Shown: positions 1 through 17,198, counted from the first letter of the stretch. The stretch: 64,000 nt of DNA from Isoetes taiwanensis (GCA_021234155.1 JAJEKV010000025.1:1507995-1571994), one strand, 5' to 3'. The notes: generated from the letters alone by a model not told the origin. Numbers and translations are program-made.

Positions 1-993
1 GTTTGGGATTCTATTGTCATCCATCTGCATTACTTTCTTAACATATCTGATGCATCTAAGTATTGCTTCTCCCTCAAGAGGCATTAGACCTGCTTCTGTT
101 AGCATCATTGGATATGGGGTCTGCACTTTTACTCCAAGTTCCAAACGTAAGAATTTCTTCAGTACCTGTTCAATGTCCTCCCATAGGCATTGTGGCAGAC
201 TTGGGCCCCATATTTCGCACCCATACAGGATGACACTCTGGACTAAAGATTCAAATAGTCTAATCTTCAGTGGCCAAGACCATAAGTAGATTCTTCTACA
301 CATACTTTGCAGAGAGTATAATGCCTTCTGTCCTCCCTCAATTCTCTGGGCTATGCATGCATTCCATTTATGGTTCCTGCTCATCTCTAGCCCTAGATAT
401 TTATATGCTTCACATGCTTGCACAATGCTGCCTTTATATCTGAATGTGTGATCTTGCCTAAGTGCCCCAACTGTCATAATTTTAGATTTCTCTAAATTTA
501 CTTGCATTCCCATCTCATCACATAATGTAGCAAGGACATCTAGGTGTTGCTTTGATATGCTCTTTTGTCGCGTGCAAACATAACAATATCATCAAATACA
601 TAAGCAATTGAACAACATACCCGTGTATTTGTGTGCCTCCTTCACTATTTGCCCTTAGCATCTCTTCCAATCCATCAATAAAGAGTCCAAATAAGGTCGG
701 GGACATTGGGCATCCTTGTTTTACTCCGACGTTGCTTTCCGTTCTCTCCTGCACATCCAATGAGAAAGGCATAGATAACTGTACAAACACCTTTTCGTAC
801 AATATATGGATTGCCTCTTGCAGATGTTTTGGAACCTGCAATTTTGCCATTCTTTCCCAAAGCTTTGATCTCGACACTTTATCAAATGCTTTCTTAAAGT
901 CAATGAAACATATATGAACTGGCTTTTTAGTGCCTTTTACGGAATCAAAAATAGTTTTCAAAGCAAGCAAGTGATCTATGGTAGATCTATTCT
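1..993 (-). mobile_element. Partial LINE ORF2 copy (duplicate of 9233-10224)
   Basis: This minus-strand segment encodes the reverse transcriptase part of a LINE ORF2, including the FIDFKKAFDKVSR block and the VKQGCPMSPTLFGLFIDGL block. It aligns base for base with 9233-10224 of LINE A further down the window, at near-total identity. The only differences I see are three small edits between about 551 and 595, which break the YADD region (LLMYLMILL instead of LLMYADDIVMF). The homology stops abruptly at 993, where a pyrimidine tract begins; on the other side it runs off the window. It is either a recent 5'-truncated duplicate or a false duplication in the assembly. Confidence 0.85.
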
Positions 994-1430
994 CCTGTAC
1001 CCCTTTTCCCCTCCTTTTTCCTCCTTTTTTGACCCTTTCCCTCTTTTCCTTTTCTCGGCCTTTTTTCTTTCCCTTTTCCTGATGAACTTTTTCCTTTCCG
1101 TTTTCCTCCTTTCTCGATCCTTTCCCTCTTCCTCTTTTACCCGTGCCCTTTTCCCCTTTCCTTCACCCTTTCTCCCTTCCTTTCCTTTTCCCATGCCCTT
1201 CCCACATTTTTTCTCTTTCCTTTTTTCTATGCTTGTTTACCTTTTTTCCCCACTCTTACCCTCTTCCTCCGTTTCTGTTTTCTATGTCTTTTTTTTCATC
1301 TTTCCTTTTTTCTCGTGCCCTTTTCTCATTTCCCTCTTCCTTTTTGTAATGCCCCTTTTCCACGTTCTATTTCCTCTTTTGCCCCGCCCGTTTTCTTTCT
1401 CCTCTCACTCCCCCTTGTTCCCTCATAAAG
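994..1430. repeat. Polypyrimidine low-complexity tract
   Basis: About 437 bases of almost pure T/C on the plus strand, made of irregular runs such as ccctttttcctcc, with only scattered A or G. It is not a regular microsatellite. The open frames across it (SFPFPF-like or KKGEEK-like peptides) are composition artefacts. It starts exactly where the LINE copy at 1-993 ends. On the sense strand of that LINE it is purine-rich, the opposite of the TC tracts at the other LINE junctions here. Confidence 0.85.
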
Positions 1431-1970
1431 CTCTAATGCTCCTTGGCGACTACAAAATATTTCCAAGGCACTATCACTTGGACCAGAATATAGAATATGG
1501 CATCCTCATAGTAGATCATGAAACAATGCAAACGTTTCCAATGGAAGCTGCAAGAGCCATTAGTATAGTTCCATCCAGTATGTGGGAAACATTTCTAATA
1601 CACTTGACTACTTACTACCAAGACCAAGAATAATATCTTGTTTGGTTGGTCCAACAATCATTTCGCTGTCAACAATTCCATCACATAAAGCATCCAACAG
1701 GGTTGCTCATAAAGCATCTCATTTGCAAATACTGTTTCAGGACATATATAGACCAAGGATCTAAATCACATAATAATCTTCTCTACACTTGCCTATACAC
1801 ATATCATATGGGACACCTGTTGCTGAAGGTGTGTCTGCAGATCTGCTATACTTATAGCCCAACGTCCCTCGTATAAAATCAATCGCATTTAATCCCTCTT
1901 TAATCTCCACAGCCTGGAGGAGGAGCTGAAAGTGCCTATAGATCGAGTCCCCTGCTTTCCCACAACCAAT
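1431..1970. other. No recognised gene
   Basis: Mixed-composition DNA with only short open frames. The minus strand between about 1761 and 2000 can be read as a 60-70 residue peptide (GKAGDSIYRHFQLLLQAVE) that looks more ordered than chance, but I do not recognise it and no splice context convinces me. Confidence 0.4.
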
Positions 1971-2291
1971 GGGTAAAAGCATGTTAGGGTGTACCACTTT
2001 TGGAACCTGCAAAAGTACATACACTAGGTACTTCAGAACTGGGTACTTTCTCTTTTTTATTTTCATTAAAACTAGTACAAAAGTCCAAAATAAAAGTCAA
2101 GGACGCATTAATATTCAAAGTTAAGATAAAGATAATGCTACTGGAGACCAAAATATATATAAAAGTTCTAGAATGTACCTTTTATTGAGATATTACACAA
2201 GTACCCAGTACCCAGTCCTGGGTACCTTTTTAGGTACTTTTTTGGTCACTAAATAATACTTTTTAAGGGACACCCTAACATGCTTTTACCC
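1971..2291. mobile_element. MITE with 22-bp perfect terminal inverted repeats
   Basis: A 321-bp segment is bounded by perfect 22-bp inverted repeats at 1971-1992 and 2270-2291; the left one begins GGGTAAAAGCATGTTAGGG. The flanks show a 3-bp direct repeat AAT (1968-1970 and 2292-2294), which fits target-site duplication. No coding capacity is visible. The interior is rich in GGTAC/GTACC words that form further imperfect inverted pairs. Three-base duplications and G-rich ends fit the PIF/Harbinger superfamily, although that family usually duplicates TWA. A second element with very similar ends sits at about 45867-46118. Confidence 0.75.
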
Positions 2292-5008
2292 AATACGAAG
2301 CTTCCTCATATACACCATGCTGATTCACCAAAGAGGAAGCTTGTTGGCATCTTAAATTCCCCTGCCAATTGAAAAGGATGTATAATCAATAATCAAGTTG
2401 ACTATGCAACACGTCCACAGTACTTAAAGCTAATGCTCACACAAAGTATTACCATTTAAAGCCGAGAGATTTTGCACTTCAGCCTTCGCTACTTGAGCAT
2501 CTGACATATTTATACCATAACTCTTGCCAATTCTTTCTTTTTTAACTCTGAACCACATGACATGAAGTGTCATGAAGGAATGTGCAATTTCTGAAGCTAA
2601 ATTAATAAGTTTTCAAGCTAGGACCTAAAAGAGAACAACTTGCTTTTTCTCTGAAGACAATAAAGCGTGTCTTGCTGGAAAAAGATAATATTTTAGATGT
2701 GCATATCTTCTGAAATATGCAGCTCTTATAACAGTGTTCATTACATCTTAATAATTGGGATCCATCATCTAAAGACAATAAGCATGACCTGATAAAATGC
2801 AGTTATAAGAACCTACAATCAAGATTATATTGAAATTCAAGTGTGTGACAGACTTAATATGTGCAAATAAGCCTCTCTATTAATGACCATTACATAGATA
2901 TAGCATCTACACAAACGTGGCAGGGAAGTGAGCTTTTGTGATGTACCTAGAAAATAAGGCTAGGAGTTACAAATCATTGCAATTGACCCGTTTATAAAGG
3001 AGGAAAAGTTTTAGGTATGTCTACAACGAAAATATGGAATTTTAGCAATAGAGAGATGCCTGCTTACTTGCATAATGATTATAGATAGGTACAAAATAAA
3101 ATGGATACGCTTCATTTTCTTTATGCTCAAATCAAGAAAAGCAACACGATCAAGATTGAAGTCTCTGTGGGTAAATGATGCCCCAAATATGCCCATACTC
3201 ATAACATTTGTTCCTTTAGCTGGCCTCAAATGCAGAAAGGAAAAAATGCATCTTCAACAACCGAAGTGCAAATGATTAAAAATGTTTCTCGTATGATAGA
3301 CTTGCATATCAGTTCAACGGCATGAAGAAGAAGGCAAAATTTGAGGCAGCAAAAACAACTCAGAACATACGTTGACCTGGACCTATGAATCCTAGAAAAA
3401 GAAAATGATGGATCATCTTGCATCAATAAAAAATCTAAGGCTAAGCGCTATCTAAAAAACTAAATTTTGCACCAAGAATTGTGGCATCTCATGTTGTTCC
3501 ATGAGCTGCCTGGTACTTGCTCGTCCTGTTAGCAGTATATGTACCATTGGCCATGCCATACTGCACATACTATCTCTAAGCATCAATATTTAATGTTCCT
3601 TGCCTCAAAACTAAACTTGCATATCTAAAACTGTAGATTACCACCTAGTGCACAGACTATCCAATACAGTTCCAATCACTGTTTTTACAAATAGAAAAGT
3701 AGCCTATGTTTGTGTGCTCTGGCTTGTGAAAATCAGTACTAAAACTTAGAAATACACGACTACTAAGAATTACCTCTCAGTATCTCTCGCTTTTCGAGCG
3801 AGGCGGTTCTCGAAAATAGGAGGAAACATCTTGATGCAAATGATACTCCAAGCTCACGCTTTCAAAGAAGAAGAATTTAGTAAAGCTTGCCAATGCCTTA
3901 AGTCTCATGAAAGAAGATAGAAATGTTTATGGTTAATAGACCTGAGATTCTTCTGCAGCAACAACATCACCATCTATAACACTACAAAGGAGGGATCTGA
4001 TATCAGTAGCGTGCCTTTTATTATATCTAATTTTGCATTAGCTAGAGAGTGGATGGGAAGCTAGGAATCCCTGAAAAAGAAGAACAAAATATGAAAGCAA
4101 ATCAAATGGGAATAATTAAATGTTTAAAGAAGCCACAACAATCTGTTGGCCTTACTTGAGAAGAAGACTTTAGTGGTCCTCTGCATCGCGGCATAATTCT
4201 TCGAAGTGTTACAATGGAAGCATTCCTTGCTCTCTTGTGTATCAGCACAAAATACTGGATTGAATAAGAACTAAGTACCACATAGATGTAGGTTATAAAC
4301 GTATGTAGCCAGATTATTTCTGCAAGATGACATTAGCATTCAACGGACTAATTATGATGAAGCCAGTGATTACCATTGAGAAAATGAACCCCGTTGTGTA
4401 TAACCCTAAATCTGATATGCTCACAGAGTTACAAAGATCAGAAATAGCACTTGTGAGGAAATGAGTCCCCTTGTGTCTAATCCTAAATCGACAGAAAAAA
4501 CCTCCATGCAAACCCGAGAAAGGAGTGTTGATTTAAATCCACTTTTTGAAAAAATCTTGTCCGCATCTTGTCGCCGATTGAAGCCCATATACAAATAAGT
4601 CAAAGCGGGATCTCTAAACCCATGCTCCACGCCGCAGATATCTCATGAGAAGAAAACAACCGCCGCAAAAGATCAAATTTGCATCGTAAATTGGAAACCG
4701 GTTGGGGCTATGAATCCATCGCGACTCGTGACAGTTGATTTATTACGTTGAATTGTGGCATGCATGCCGTGATGTGCTCCCTACCTCGACGGATAAGGAG
4801 ATAAGGTGGAGCCAAGCCAAAAGAAGAAGTCGGAATGGATAAGCAACCCCAAAACCTCCAATTTCGAAATCATGCAAAAATCCACAAACCCGATTTTTGG
4901 AATACCTGAAAAATTTTCCGGCAGCTAAAAGCTTTTAGACCTTAGAAAATCAGCCTGAAAAAAAAATCCAAAAAGTTTTCGGAACCCCGGAAAAACCAAA
5001 TTTAAACA
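2292..5008. other. Non-coding stretch, no recognised gene
   Basis: About 2.7 kb, AT-rich, without a long open frame. One minus-strand segment at about 3110-3235 reads AKGTNVMSMGIFGASFTHR and continues about 20 residues. It follows a pyrimidine-rich stretch ending in AG, so it could be an exon of an unknown gene, but I cannot name it or find a partner exon. Nothing else stands out. Confidence 0.35.
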
Positions 5009-6755
<1,747 letters not shown>

Positions 6756-8167
6756 TTGTTCAATCTCAGCTATGCAATCAGACTTCTCGGCCCGGATTTG
6801 CATTATTTGATGGATCCGGTCATTTTGGGCATGATTTCCATGCTTTTGAGGGCTATTCAACTCGACTTGGCTTTCCAAAGCTACTGTCTACATCAGATAC
6901 AGGAGAATGAACGAGAAGGGTCAATGGATATTGTAGAGCAGAATGCAGAGGTAGAAGATAATATTAATTACATGTGTGCAGCATCTACACTCTTCTTAGC
7001 AGCTTCTTCGAGATTAAGGAGGCCTCCCCGAAGATTTTGGGTATGTCCAAGGCAGACAACACAGTGGGACAGCATCAATAATCACGCTTGGAATTGCCTC
7101 CCCTCTTTTGAGGATGATATGTGGCACCAATTCTATCAGATGAAGAGGGCTTCATTTGAGAATTTAGTTGGTCTTATTGTGCCTTACCTAATCAGACCTC
7201 GAATGAAGGTCTGACCGCCTGTTGATCCCAGGAAAGCAGTGGCCATGGTGCTTTATTTCTTAGCACATGGTGAGAAACCCCTGCATGTAGGTCAAATATT
7301 TTATGTAGGTAAATCTACTGTGCAAAAATACACAAAAAAAAAATAACTCTTGCTTTGACATCCAAGACTATGCTTTACAAGAGGTTCATTGCTTTACCAA
7401 CAGGCCAAAGATTGTTGGACATAAACAAAGATTTTGAAGATGCTACAGGTATACCAAATATATTTGGAGCTGTTGATGGATCTCATATCTATTTGTATAG
7501 AAAACCATGGAGCAAAGACAAGGGTGATGACTATTATTCCAGGCACAAAAGACATTCCTGCCTTATGCAAGGTGTGGTTACTCACCAAAGACTCTTCATT
7601 AATGTTTGTGTAAATAGGACTGGTTCTGTGCATGATGCAAATCAATTCAAGAAAAGTTTGTTATACAAGAGGTTGGCTGCCAAACAGATAATGCAAGAGC
7701 CTACTGTTCAGATGACAGGTAAAAAGATTAGTCAGGGTCAAATGACTAATCAGGAGGTGGTTGTTACAATTCCACCAATGCTGCTTGGGGATTCAGCATA
7801 TCCCTCTCGAAGATTTCTGATTAAAGTTTTCCCTGATGGAAAGGGAGCCTATGGCAGATTTAATAAAAGGATCTGCAGAGGTAGAGTGTGTGTAGAAAAT
7901 GGTTTTGGTATCATAAAAGAAAAATTCAGAATTTTAAAGGCATTGCCTATCCATGTTGGTAGAGCTGCCAAAATAATCCATGCTACTTGTGTGTTGTGGA
8001 ACTTTTGTATCATGCAAGATCTTCAGCTAGATTACTTGCCATTGCTACCTGATGTTCCTGAAATTGATTACTACGAGACTGAGGTAATGAACAAAAGGAT
8101 GAAGAAAGAAGGGGATCAAATTCGACATATTATATTCCAGAATTTGGAACATGTAAATGCTGATTGA
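6756..8167 (+). pseudogene. PIF/Harbinger (HARBI1-like) transposase, disrupted
   Basis: This encodes a DDE transposase of the PIF/Harbinger type, a nuclease that cuts and pastes its own element. The first part (6756-7214) holds RRFWVCPRQ, a W-rich segment and the MKRASFENLVGLIVPYL helix. The frame then meets a TGA at 7212, continues through VAMVLYFLAHGE and KSTVQKY, and is shifted at an A10 run (7334-7343). The second part (to 8167) holds the catalytic blocks GAVDGSHIYLY (first Asp), GSVHDANQF, LLGDSAYPSRRFL (second Asp) and RVCVENGFGIIKEKFRIL (Glu). All catalytic residues remain, so inactivation looks recent. No partner Myb-like ORF is visible. Confidence 0.85.
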
Positions 8168-8521
8168 GTGCTGCTACATAACTGTTACATAATGCATACA
8201 CCTGTTATGCAAAAACATAAAATCATGTGAAGATATATTTGAGTACCCATTGCTGATAGCGGGTTGTCTGCTGCTGTCAACACTTCTGCTGCTACTGCCG
8301 ACGGTGAGCCCACCTGGCTAGGTTTCCCTGTTTTTATTTTCTTTTTCCTTGTTGCCATCACCAGCATCTAAATGCAGCAGTCGGCTGCAGTTGCCTGCAC
8401 CAATTACAGAGCTTAACACAGGCCCTAGTAGGCACTGTGTCCAAATCGAATAGAGAACAGAGTCTACAAACGGAGTTTTTTTTTTAACGCACCTGCCAGC
8501 GCCTAGGGTAGCACCTAGGGT
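8168..8521. other. Non-coding interval between Harbinger gene and LINE A
   Basis: No open frame of note. Next to the LINE tail, the word cgcctagggtag occurs at about 8500-8511 and again, slightly changed, at 8513-8522. A matching gcgcctaggg lies at 13014-13023, just beyond the 5' side of LINE A, so it could be a short target-site duplication. The evidence is weak. Confidence 0.35.
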
Positions 8522-8609
8522 AGAGAGAGAGAGAGAGAGAGATGAAATGAAATGAAATGAAATGTATTACGTCTATGGGAGGCCTCACAGGCCTATTAGA
8601 TGACAAGTT

Positions 8610-11600
8610 TTATACAGTATCATAAAATAATAGATGAGTCTCAGAATCCTCATCTAGTTCCTCGCTCTCGCTCAAATCCTCATTTTCTTCTAGTAAAGTA
8701 TTTACATTTTTTATACAACTCTCTCTACGCTGTAAAATTTCAATCATATAGGACCCTATCTGGTCTCCTTGTAACATGAAAAAAGTTTTTAGATTTTCAG
8801 CAGTTATATCAAAACGATTTCTTATCAGCTGGTATGCTGGACATCTTAGCAAAACATGGTCTTCGTCTTCTATATCGTCCCCTCCACAAACTTTGCAATT
8901 ACGCAGGTCTCTTGGAGTAATCTGACCCCATCTACCAACTTCCACGGCAAGATGATGTGAGCTAAGCCGCATTCTGCATATTGTGTGTCTTTTTTTAATC
9001 GAAATATTCTCCTTTAAGTAGGTTGCTGCCTGCAGGGTTGGGTTCATGTTGTGCCTGTACAAGAGCATCTTCGTCTTGGGATTCTGCCATATTTTCTTTA
9101 CTACTTTCTCATGTACCCATTCTCTCAAATTATCTTTTATCCGAATTGCATCCTCCCATTTGATATCCCACTTATTGAGCCACTTTTTCACATCATCAAA
9201 CCATCCCTTTTCTGCACTCATTAGCAAAGCCTGTTTGGGATTCTATTGTCATCCATCTGCATTACTTTCTTAACATATCTGATGCATCTAAGTATTGCTT
9301 CTCCCTCAAGAGGCATTAGACCTGCTTCTGTTAGCATCATTGGATATGGGGTCTGCACTTTTACTCCAAGTTCCAAACGTAAGAATTTCTTCAGTACCTG
9401 TTCAATGTCCTCCCATAGGCATTGTGGCAGACTTGGGCCCCATATTTCGCACCCATACAGGATGACACTCTGGACTAAAGATTCAAATAGTCTAATCTTC
9501 AGTGGCCAAGACCATAAGTAGATTCTTCTACACATACTTTGCAGAGAGTATAATGCCTTCTGTCCTCCCTCAATTCTCTGGGCTATGCATGCATTCCATT
9601 TATGGTTCCTGCTCATCTCTAGCCCTAGATATTTATATGCTTCACATGCTTGCACAATGCTGCCTTTATATCTGAATGTGTGATCTTGCCTAAGTGCCCC
9701 AACTGTCATAATTTTAGATTTCTCTAAATTTACTTGCATTCCCATCTCATCACATAATGTAGCAAGGACATCTAGGTGTTGCTGCATATGCTCTTTTGTG
9801 CGTGCAAACATAACAATATCATCAGCATACATAAGCAATTGAACAACATACCCGTGTATTTGTGTGCCTCCTTCACTATTTGCCCTTAGCATCTCTTCCA
9901 ATCCATCAATAAAGAGTCCAAATAAGGTCGGGGACATTGGGCATCCTTGTTTTACTCCGACGTTGCTTTCCGTTCTCTCCTGCACATCCAATGAGAAAGG
10001 CATAGATAACTGTACAAACACCTTTTCGTACAATATATGGATTGCCTCTTGCAGATGTTTTGGAACCTGCAATTTTGCCATTCTTTCCCAAAGCTTTGAT
10101 CTCGACACTTTATCAAATGCTTTCTTAAAGTCAATGAAACATATATGAACTGGCTTTTTAGTGCCTTTTACGGAATCAAAAATAGTTTTCAAAGCAAGCA
10201 AGTGATCTATGGTAGATCTATTCTGCCGAAAACCAGCCTGGGATTGTGCCCTCTTTCCATGTCTTTCAGCCCAGTCACTAACTTTTCTCTCTATAATAGT
10301 TGCAAATAATTTCGAGAAGAGACTACTTACCATAAGTGTTCTATAATTATTTGCTTCTGTCATCGGGCCGCTTTTATGTATCAGGACCACTCTATTCCGT
10401 TGCCATGTTTGAGGGAATCCTGCTCTCATGGCTGCTGTAAATATCTTTGCAGCTATTTCATTCACACTATCCCCTGCCCACTTCAAGTGTTCCGCACATA
10501 AACCATATGAGTCTCTTGCCTTACCATTTGCCAAGTTCATAATACCTTCCGCTACCTCTTCCTTTGTGAATGCAAGATCAGATTGCACCTTGACTTCCTC
10601 TGGGATAGCATCATCGTGATATAGTTGCACTACCTGCTGCCATAAAGCATGAGCTGACAAGGGGATACACTGCTGTTTTGCTTGCTTCAGCTTACTCCAA
10701 AAGAGCTTAGGCTCTACAAGATATTGATCAAGGAGTGTCTCTTGTTGTCTCCTGACAAGACTTTTTTTTTTTCAGTCTAACCAGGCTTCTATATTCTTTT
10801 TTACATGTTCCCCTTTGGATAGCACTACACCTTCTTAGCTTTTTCTTAGCATCTCGGCATTCATGATCGTACCAAGAGTTGCACTTTAATCCTTTATAGA
10901 CCCTTTGGGAAACAAAACATTCCCTTGCAGATTCCGTCAGGATTCTATGCAAGTCTATGCTCATGTCATTGACATCTTTATCCAGATTCATCTCTGCAAG
11001 TTTTTCCTCCACCATCTCTTTGTATTTATCAGCCTTCCACGGATTCAGTTTTACCCCCAGAGTTTGTGAAGGTGGTATGTGTTTTGAAGGAGTGACAGTG
11101 GTAGGCAGAGTGAAAATTAACGGCGCATGGTCAGATTCCACCTGCTCATCCATAATTGTAAACTCAGTAATCTTGTCCAGTGTTTTACTGGACGTAATTA
11201 TGTAATCCACCACACTTCTCTCTCTGCACGTGCATTTAGCTGTCGTAGGGAATTTTTCCATACCATTGCATATGAGAAGATCAGTGCTGCAACATAGGTT
11301 AAGCAGTTGTCTTCCAGATCTGGTAATAATGGAATCTTTGGAATTCCTGTGCCATCCTTGTGACCTCAGCTCTTCATCATCCATTACATCCAACCAGAGC
11401 GGATCATGATTTCCGGTGTATACTGTGGCTTGCTTCATTCCAGTTCTGCAGTTAAAATCTCCTGTCAATATGATATCCCCTTTCTCTTGGTACTTCATAA
11501 TATCTTGTTCCAGCTCAAAGAACAAATCTTCACTAGATGCTTCTGAATCTTTGTACATTTGTTTGTGTCTTGGAGCATAATAGCATACAGCCACGTAAAA

Positions 11601-11924
11601 AGTGGTTCCTGCTCCTAGAATTTTCAGCCATAAATATTGATTATTTTTGTCTTTCTTAATTCCTTCTACTAATTCCCTGTGTGACTGTTTGATGTAACAC
11701 GCAATCCCTCCATTTCCCATATCTCTTTCCTTAAATCTGTGATTCTTTACGGAGTAGATCATTTCAAATCCTTCTATGTCAGGTAACTTATAGATGTCAT
11801 GTTCTTTAGTTTCTAAGAAACATATCATGTCTGTCTCCTCTAGAATTTCTCGCATACTCAGGATTTTGTCAATTGTAAGTCTATTTATATTCCATACAGT
11901 GATCCTGAGTGCCTCCCTGCCTTC
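8610..11924 (-). pseudogene. LINE A ORF2 (endonuclease, reverse transcriptase), two frameshifts
   Basis: It begins directly after the ORF1 TAG: LRITVWNINRLTIDK is the first endonuclease block, with FLETKEHD and LTGDFNCRTG following, and ESDHAPLIFTL closing the apurinic-endonuclease-like domain. The reverse transcriptase has QAGFRQNRSTIDHLL, CFIDFKKAFDKVSR, GVKQGCPMSPTLFGLFIDGL and LLMYADDIVMFA. The C-terminus carries CKVCGGDDIEDEDHVLLRC (C-x2-C-x9-H-x4-C). Frameshifts lie at an A10 run near 10764 (after RLKKKK) and near 9231 (after NRIPNR), so this copy could not give a full protein as written. No RNase H domain is visible. Confidence 0.88.
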
Positions 11925-12629
11925 CTAGGCTTCTACAATCGCCTTCCCCTTAACCCATTTCACTTTCTGGTTGTTCATTTTTGCCTCCTTGAATTTCACA
12001 ATCTCCTGCTTCTTGTCAGCCATTTGCTCCTTCGTAAGATCTTCATTTATCCAAATGAACTTATTTTTCAGTTTGTATCTGTTCTTAATTACTTGGAAGC
12101 GGTTTTCCCTGTTATAGAATTTTACAAGTACATGCCGTGTTCCAGCATCTTTCCTTCCAAGACGAAATGCATCTAAAATCTCTGATTTCTGAATTTCCAG
12201 CTCTTCATGGAAGAATTTTTCAACATGCGCTTTTGTATCCTCATTTTCTACTTCCGGCAGTCCTACAATTCTCAGATTTAATGACCTCTGCTTCCGCTCT
12301 TGTTCTTCCACATAATGTTGGAATGCTTGTTTTAGCTCTGTAATCTCAGCTTCAGTTCCATTCTCTGGTGTATGTGCTTTTATAATATTAATTTCCTGTT
12401 TTGTATCATTCATCTCTTGCCTTAATTGTTGAACATCTTTCCTAAGAGCATCATTCTCAGTCCTAAGCCTTTTGATTTCATTGAGAAGGTTTTCTTCTCT
12501 TGCTGCAACTTCCTGGCGAAAACTTGTGATCTCGTTCCAGATAGAAGCCAATGTAATTGCTCCTTCTGTCTCAGAATCACAGTCCGAATCTGGTTCCATT
12601 TTCTTAGACTTTTTTGTATGTTTGCCCAT
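11925..12629 (-). CDS. LINE A ORF1 (L1 ORF1p-like RNA-binding protein)
   Basis: A 234-residue protein that should coat LINE RNA and act as a nucleic-acid chaperone. The frame is open further upstream, but I chose the ATG of MGKHTKKSKKMEPDSD because the upstream peptide falls in the 5' UTR. Order: basic then acidic N-terminus; a coiled coil rich in E/R/K/L heptads (about 35-125); an RRM-like core starting SLNLRIVGLPE; and a C-terminal domain with TRHVLVKFYNRENRF and FIWINEDLTKEQMADKK. This is the Transposase_22/L1 ORF1p layout rather than the CCHC zinc-knuckle ORF1 usual in flowering-plant L1s. It ends at a TAG that is in frame with ORF2. Confidence 0.85.
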   Translation of the reverse strand: MGKHTKKSKKMEPDSDCDSETEGAITLASIWNEITSFRQEVAAREENLLNEIKRLRTENDALRKDVQQLRQEMNDTKQEINIIKAHTPENGTEAEITELKQAFQHYVEEQERKQRSLNLRIVGLPEVENEDTKAHVEKFFHEELEIQKSEILDAFRLGRKDAGTRHVLVKFYNRENRFQVIKNRYKLKNKFIWINEDLTKEQMADKKQEIVKFKEAKMNNQKVKWVKGKAIVEA

Positions 12630-12751
12630 CTGGTATCTGCCTCGAGAGCGAAAACCCCTCGATATTCTCACGCAAATACCAAGTCCGCCGCCTCGACCAG
12701 GTTTTACCACAGGTTCAGTCCTGCCCAATAAGCTGGCCGGATATTCTGCTA

Positions 12752-12933
12752 CAGCCGGCCTGTACCTGCCCAATAAGCCAAAGGCTCAGATCTTAAGAAG
12801 AAAAAAAACCAAATCTACAAGATCCTTTTGCCCCTGTGTTTTCGATGCCTCTGTTTTTCTGCTGCCCAACAGCCGGCCTGTAAGGCTCAGATCTTAAGAG
12901 GAGGTAAACTCGAATCTACAAGACCCTTTTGCC
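12752..12933 (-). repeat. Duplicated block in the LINE A 5' UTR
   Basis: Two related blocks, 12752-12832 and 12870-12933, each start with cagccggcctgta and end near tctacaaga-ccttttgcc, about 118 bases apart. The second lacks some 17 internal bases. They lie upstream of ORF1 in the region where an internal LINE promoter is expected, so they may be promoter monomers like those of mammalian L1. That role is inference. Confidence 0.65.
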
Positions 12934-13025
12934 AGTAATCTGATCGAAAATCAAATCCCCCCCTGTAGCTATGCCAGTGGTCCCATGGAAAATCAGAGAA
13001 AGCGAGAATACTTGCGCCTAGGGTT

Positions 13026-17154
<4,129 letters not shown>

Positions 17155-17198
17155 TGAAAATGAAATGTTGTATTTAATACGTCTGCAGACCACCAGGT

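Larger units (their letters stand above)
8522..13029 (-). mobile_element. LINE A, near full length, (TTTCA)n(TC)n tail
   Basis: A nearly complete 4.5-kb non-LTR retrotransposon on the minus strand. In sense order it has a 5' region with a duplicated block, ORF1 (12629-11925), one TAG, ORF2 in the same frame (11924-8610), a 3' UTR with the hairpin AGGCC-TGTGA-GGCCT and the box AGACGTAATA, then TTTCA repeats and a short TC tail (8542-8522). Its 5' end (CAACCAACCCTAGG) abuts the TC tail of LINE C. ORF2 has two frameshifts only, at an A10 run near 10764 and near 9231. Confidence 0.9.

Noticed and set aside
14-289. Plus-strand frames opposite LINE ORF2 (repeated at 9246-9521, 9864-10148 and others)
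   Set aside because: Shadows of the minus-strand LINE reading frame, duplicated only because the LINE is duplicated.
914-1633. 239-residue F/P/S-rich frame over the pyrimidine tract
   Set aside because: Pure composition effect of C/T-rich DNA; no domain and no continuation.
3011-3235. Possible minus-strand exon (AKGTNVMSMGIFGASFTHR)
   Set aside because: Looks protein-like, but no partner exon, donor or family could be found; kept only as a remark.
8168-8521. Terminal inverted repeats of the Harbinger element
   Set aside because: ggccctagtagg (about 8423) and ggcccgttagg (about 6572) are in the same orientation, not inverted, so they cannot be its ends.
8499-13023. gcgcctaggg as the target-site duplication of LINE A
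   Set aside because: Only 10 bases match and one flank has two versions of the word; not strong enough to call.
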